DNA of 64,000 nucleotides from Gammaproteobacteria bacterium (lineage in GTDB: Bacteria; Pseudomonadota; Gammaproteobacteria; Enterobacterales; Psychrobiaceae), in NCBI GenBank assembly GCA_013214945.1, contig JABSRT010000024.1, positions 27,851 to 91,850 of the forward strand. Reading direction: 5' to 3'. The translations under genes and the position numbers were made by a program. Shown in pieces: positions 63,879-64,000 of the stretch (its first letter is position 1; each line of letters opens with the position of its first letter). The notes under the pieces are model-generated. The model had not been told where the DNA came from. It did no database searches and saw only the letters and a program-made list of their open reading frames with translations.

Positions 63879-64000
63879 ATGGCTAGAGCGAGAGGAAGTC
63901 TCATCGATTTATCGGCGACACCGTATTATCACGTGGTTTCACGGTGTGTTCGGCGTGCATATTTATGTGGCGAAGACAAATACTCGGGTAAAAATTACAA
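63879..64000 (+). CDS. RAYT / IS200-like (Y1) transposase, 3' truncated by window
   Basis: The frame from ATG 63879 is open to the window end (40 residues): MARARGSLIDLSATPYYHVV followed by SRCVRRAYLCGEDKYSGKNY. The TPYYHVVSRCVRRAYLCG segment is typical of REP-associated tyrosine transposases, with the His of the HUH-like motif further on and outside the window. The preceding bases CCTACCAAACGAGAGTGGGAG may belong to the associated repeat. It is too short here for completeness to be judged. Confidence 0.8.
   Translation, partial: MARARGSLIDLSATPYYHVVSRCVRRAYLCGEDKYSGKNY

Overview
The window is a moderately AT-rich chromosomal stretch of a marine-type gammaproteobacterium. Colwelliaceae or another family of Alteromonadales is my best inference. 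The grounds are a hybrid two-component regulator with propeller repeats, a PEP-CTERM-type protein behind a sigma-54-like promoter, short inverted-repeat elements ending in ATACCAATTCCG, GEMM riboswitches and a RAYT-type transposase. No rRNA, tRNA or CRISPR array was seen.

Layout. (1) 1-5.4 kb: the end of a glutamine-synthetase-family gene (probably gamma-glutamylputrescine synthetase), a puuB-like oxidase and an NhaC-type antiporter, then a divergent NmrA-like/LysR pair. (2) 5.7-29.2 kb: a 1466-residue hybrid sensor/AraC regulator, a 1.16-kb regulatory gap, and a complete, tightly packed alginate operon in the order algA-algC-algD-alg8-alg44-algK-algE-algG-algI-algJ-algF-algX-algL. This differs from the Pseudomonas order: algA and algC lead the operon. 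A class-I c-di-GMP (GEMM) riboswitch then precedes a second, divergent PL5-type alginate lyase. (3) 30-34.8 kb: two divergently transcribed periplasmic sugar-binding-type proteins, one overlapping a membrane GGDEF-EAL protein. (4) 35-40.4 kb: an IclR regulator divergent from an aldehyde dehydrogenase / enolase-superfamily / GMC oxidoreductase cassette, which looks like sugar-acid or aldose catabolism. (5) 40.6-55.6 kb: mixed accessory genes (winged-helix regulator, DMT exporter, AlaX, Old Yellow Enzyme, three LysR regulators, AzlCD, OsmC, LysE, AraC), a second GEMM riboswitch in front of a secreted subtilisin-like protease, and a SEP/PEP-CTERM protein. (6) 55.9-61.9 kb: a TPP-riboswitch thiamine-salvage operon thiD-thiZ-thiX-thiY-tenA-thiM-thiE. 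(7) 62-64 kb: an SMR exporter, a DUF4242-like gene between short direct repeats, a small unknown gene, and the start of a RAYT transposase cut by the window edge.

The most interesting theme is a putative local c-di-GMP circuit for an alginate matrix. Alg44 has an intact PilZ motif, which would switch polymerisation on. A GGDEF-EAL protein with linked periplasmic binding proteins could set c-di-GMP. Two GEMM riboswitches control a second alginate lyase and a secreted protease, both plausible matrix-remodelling enzymes. The hybrid two-component protein sits where AlgZ/AlgR/AlgB-type regulators would be expected and may control the operon. The sequence shows the parts; the wiring is inference.
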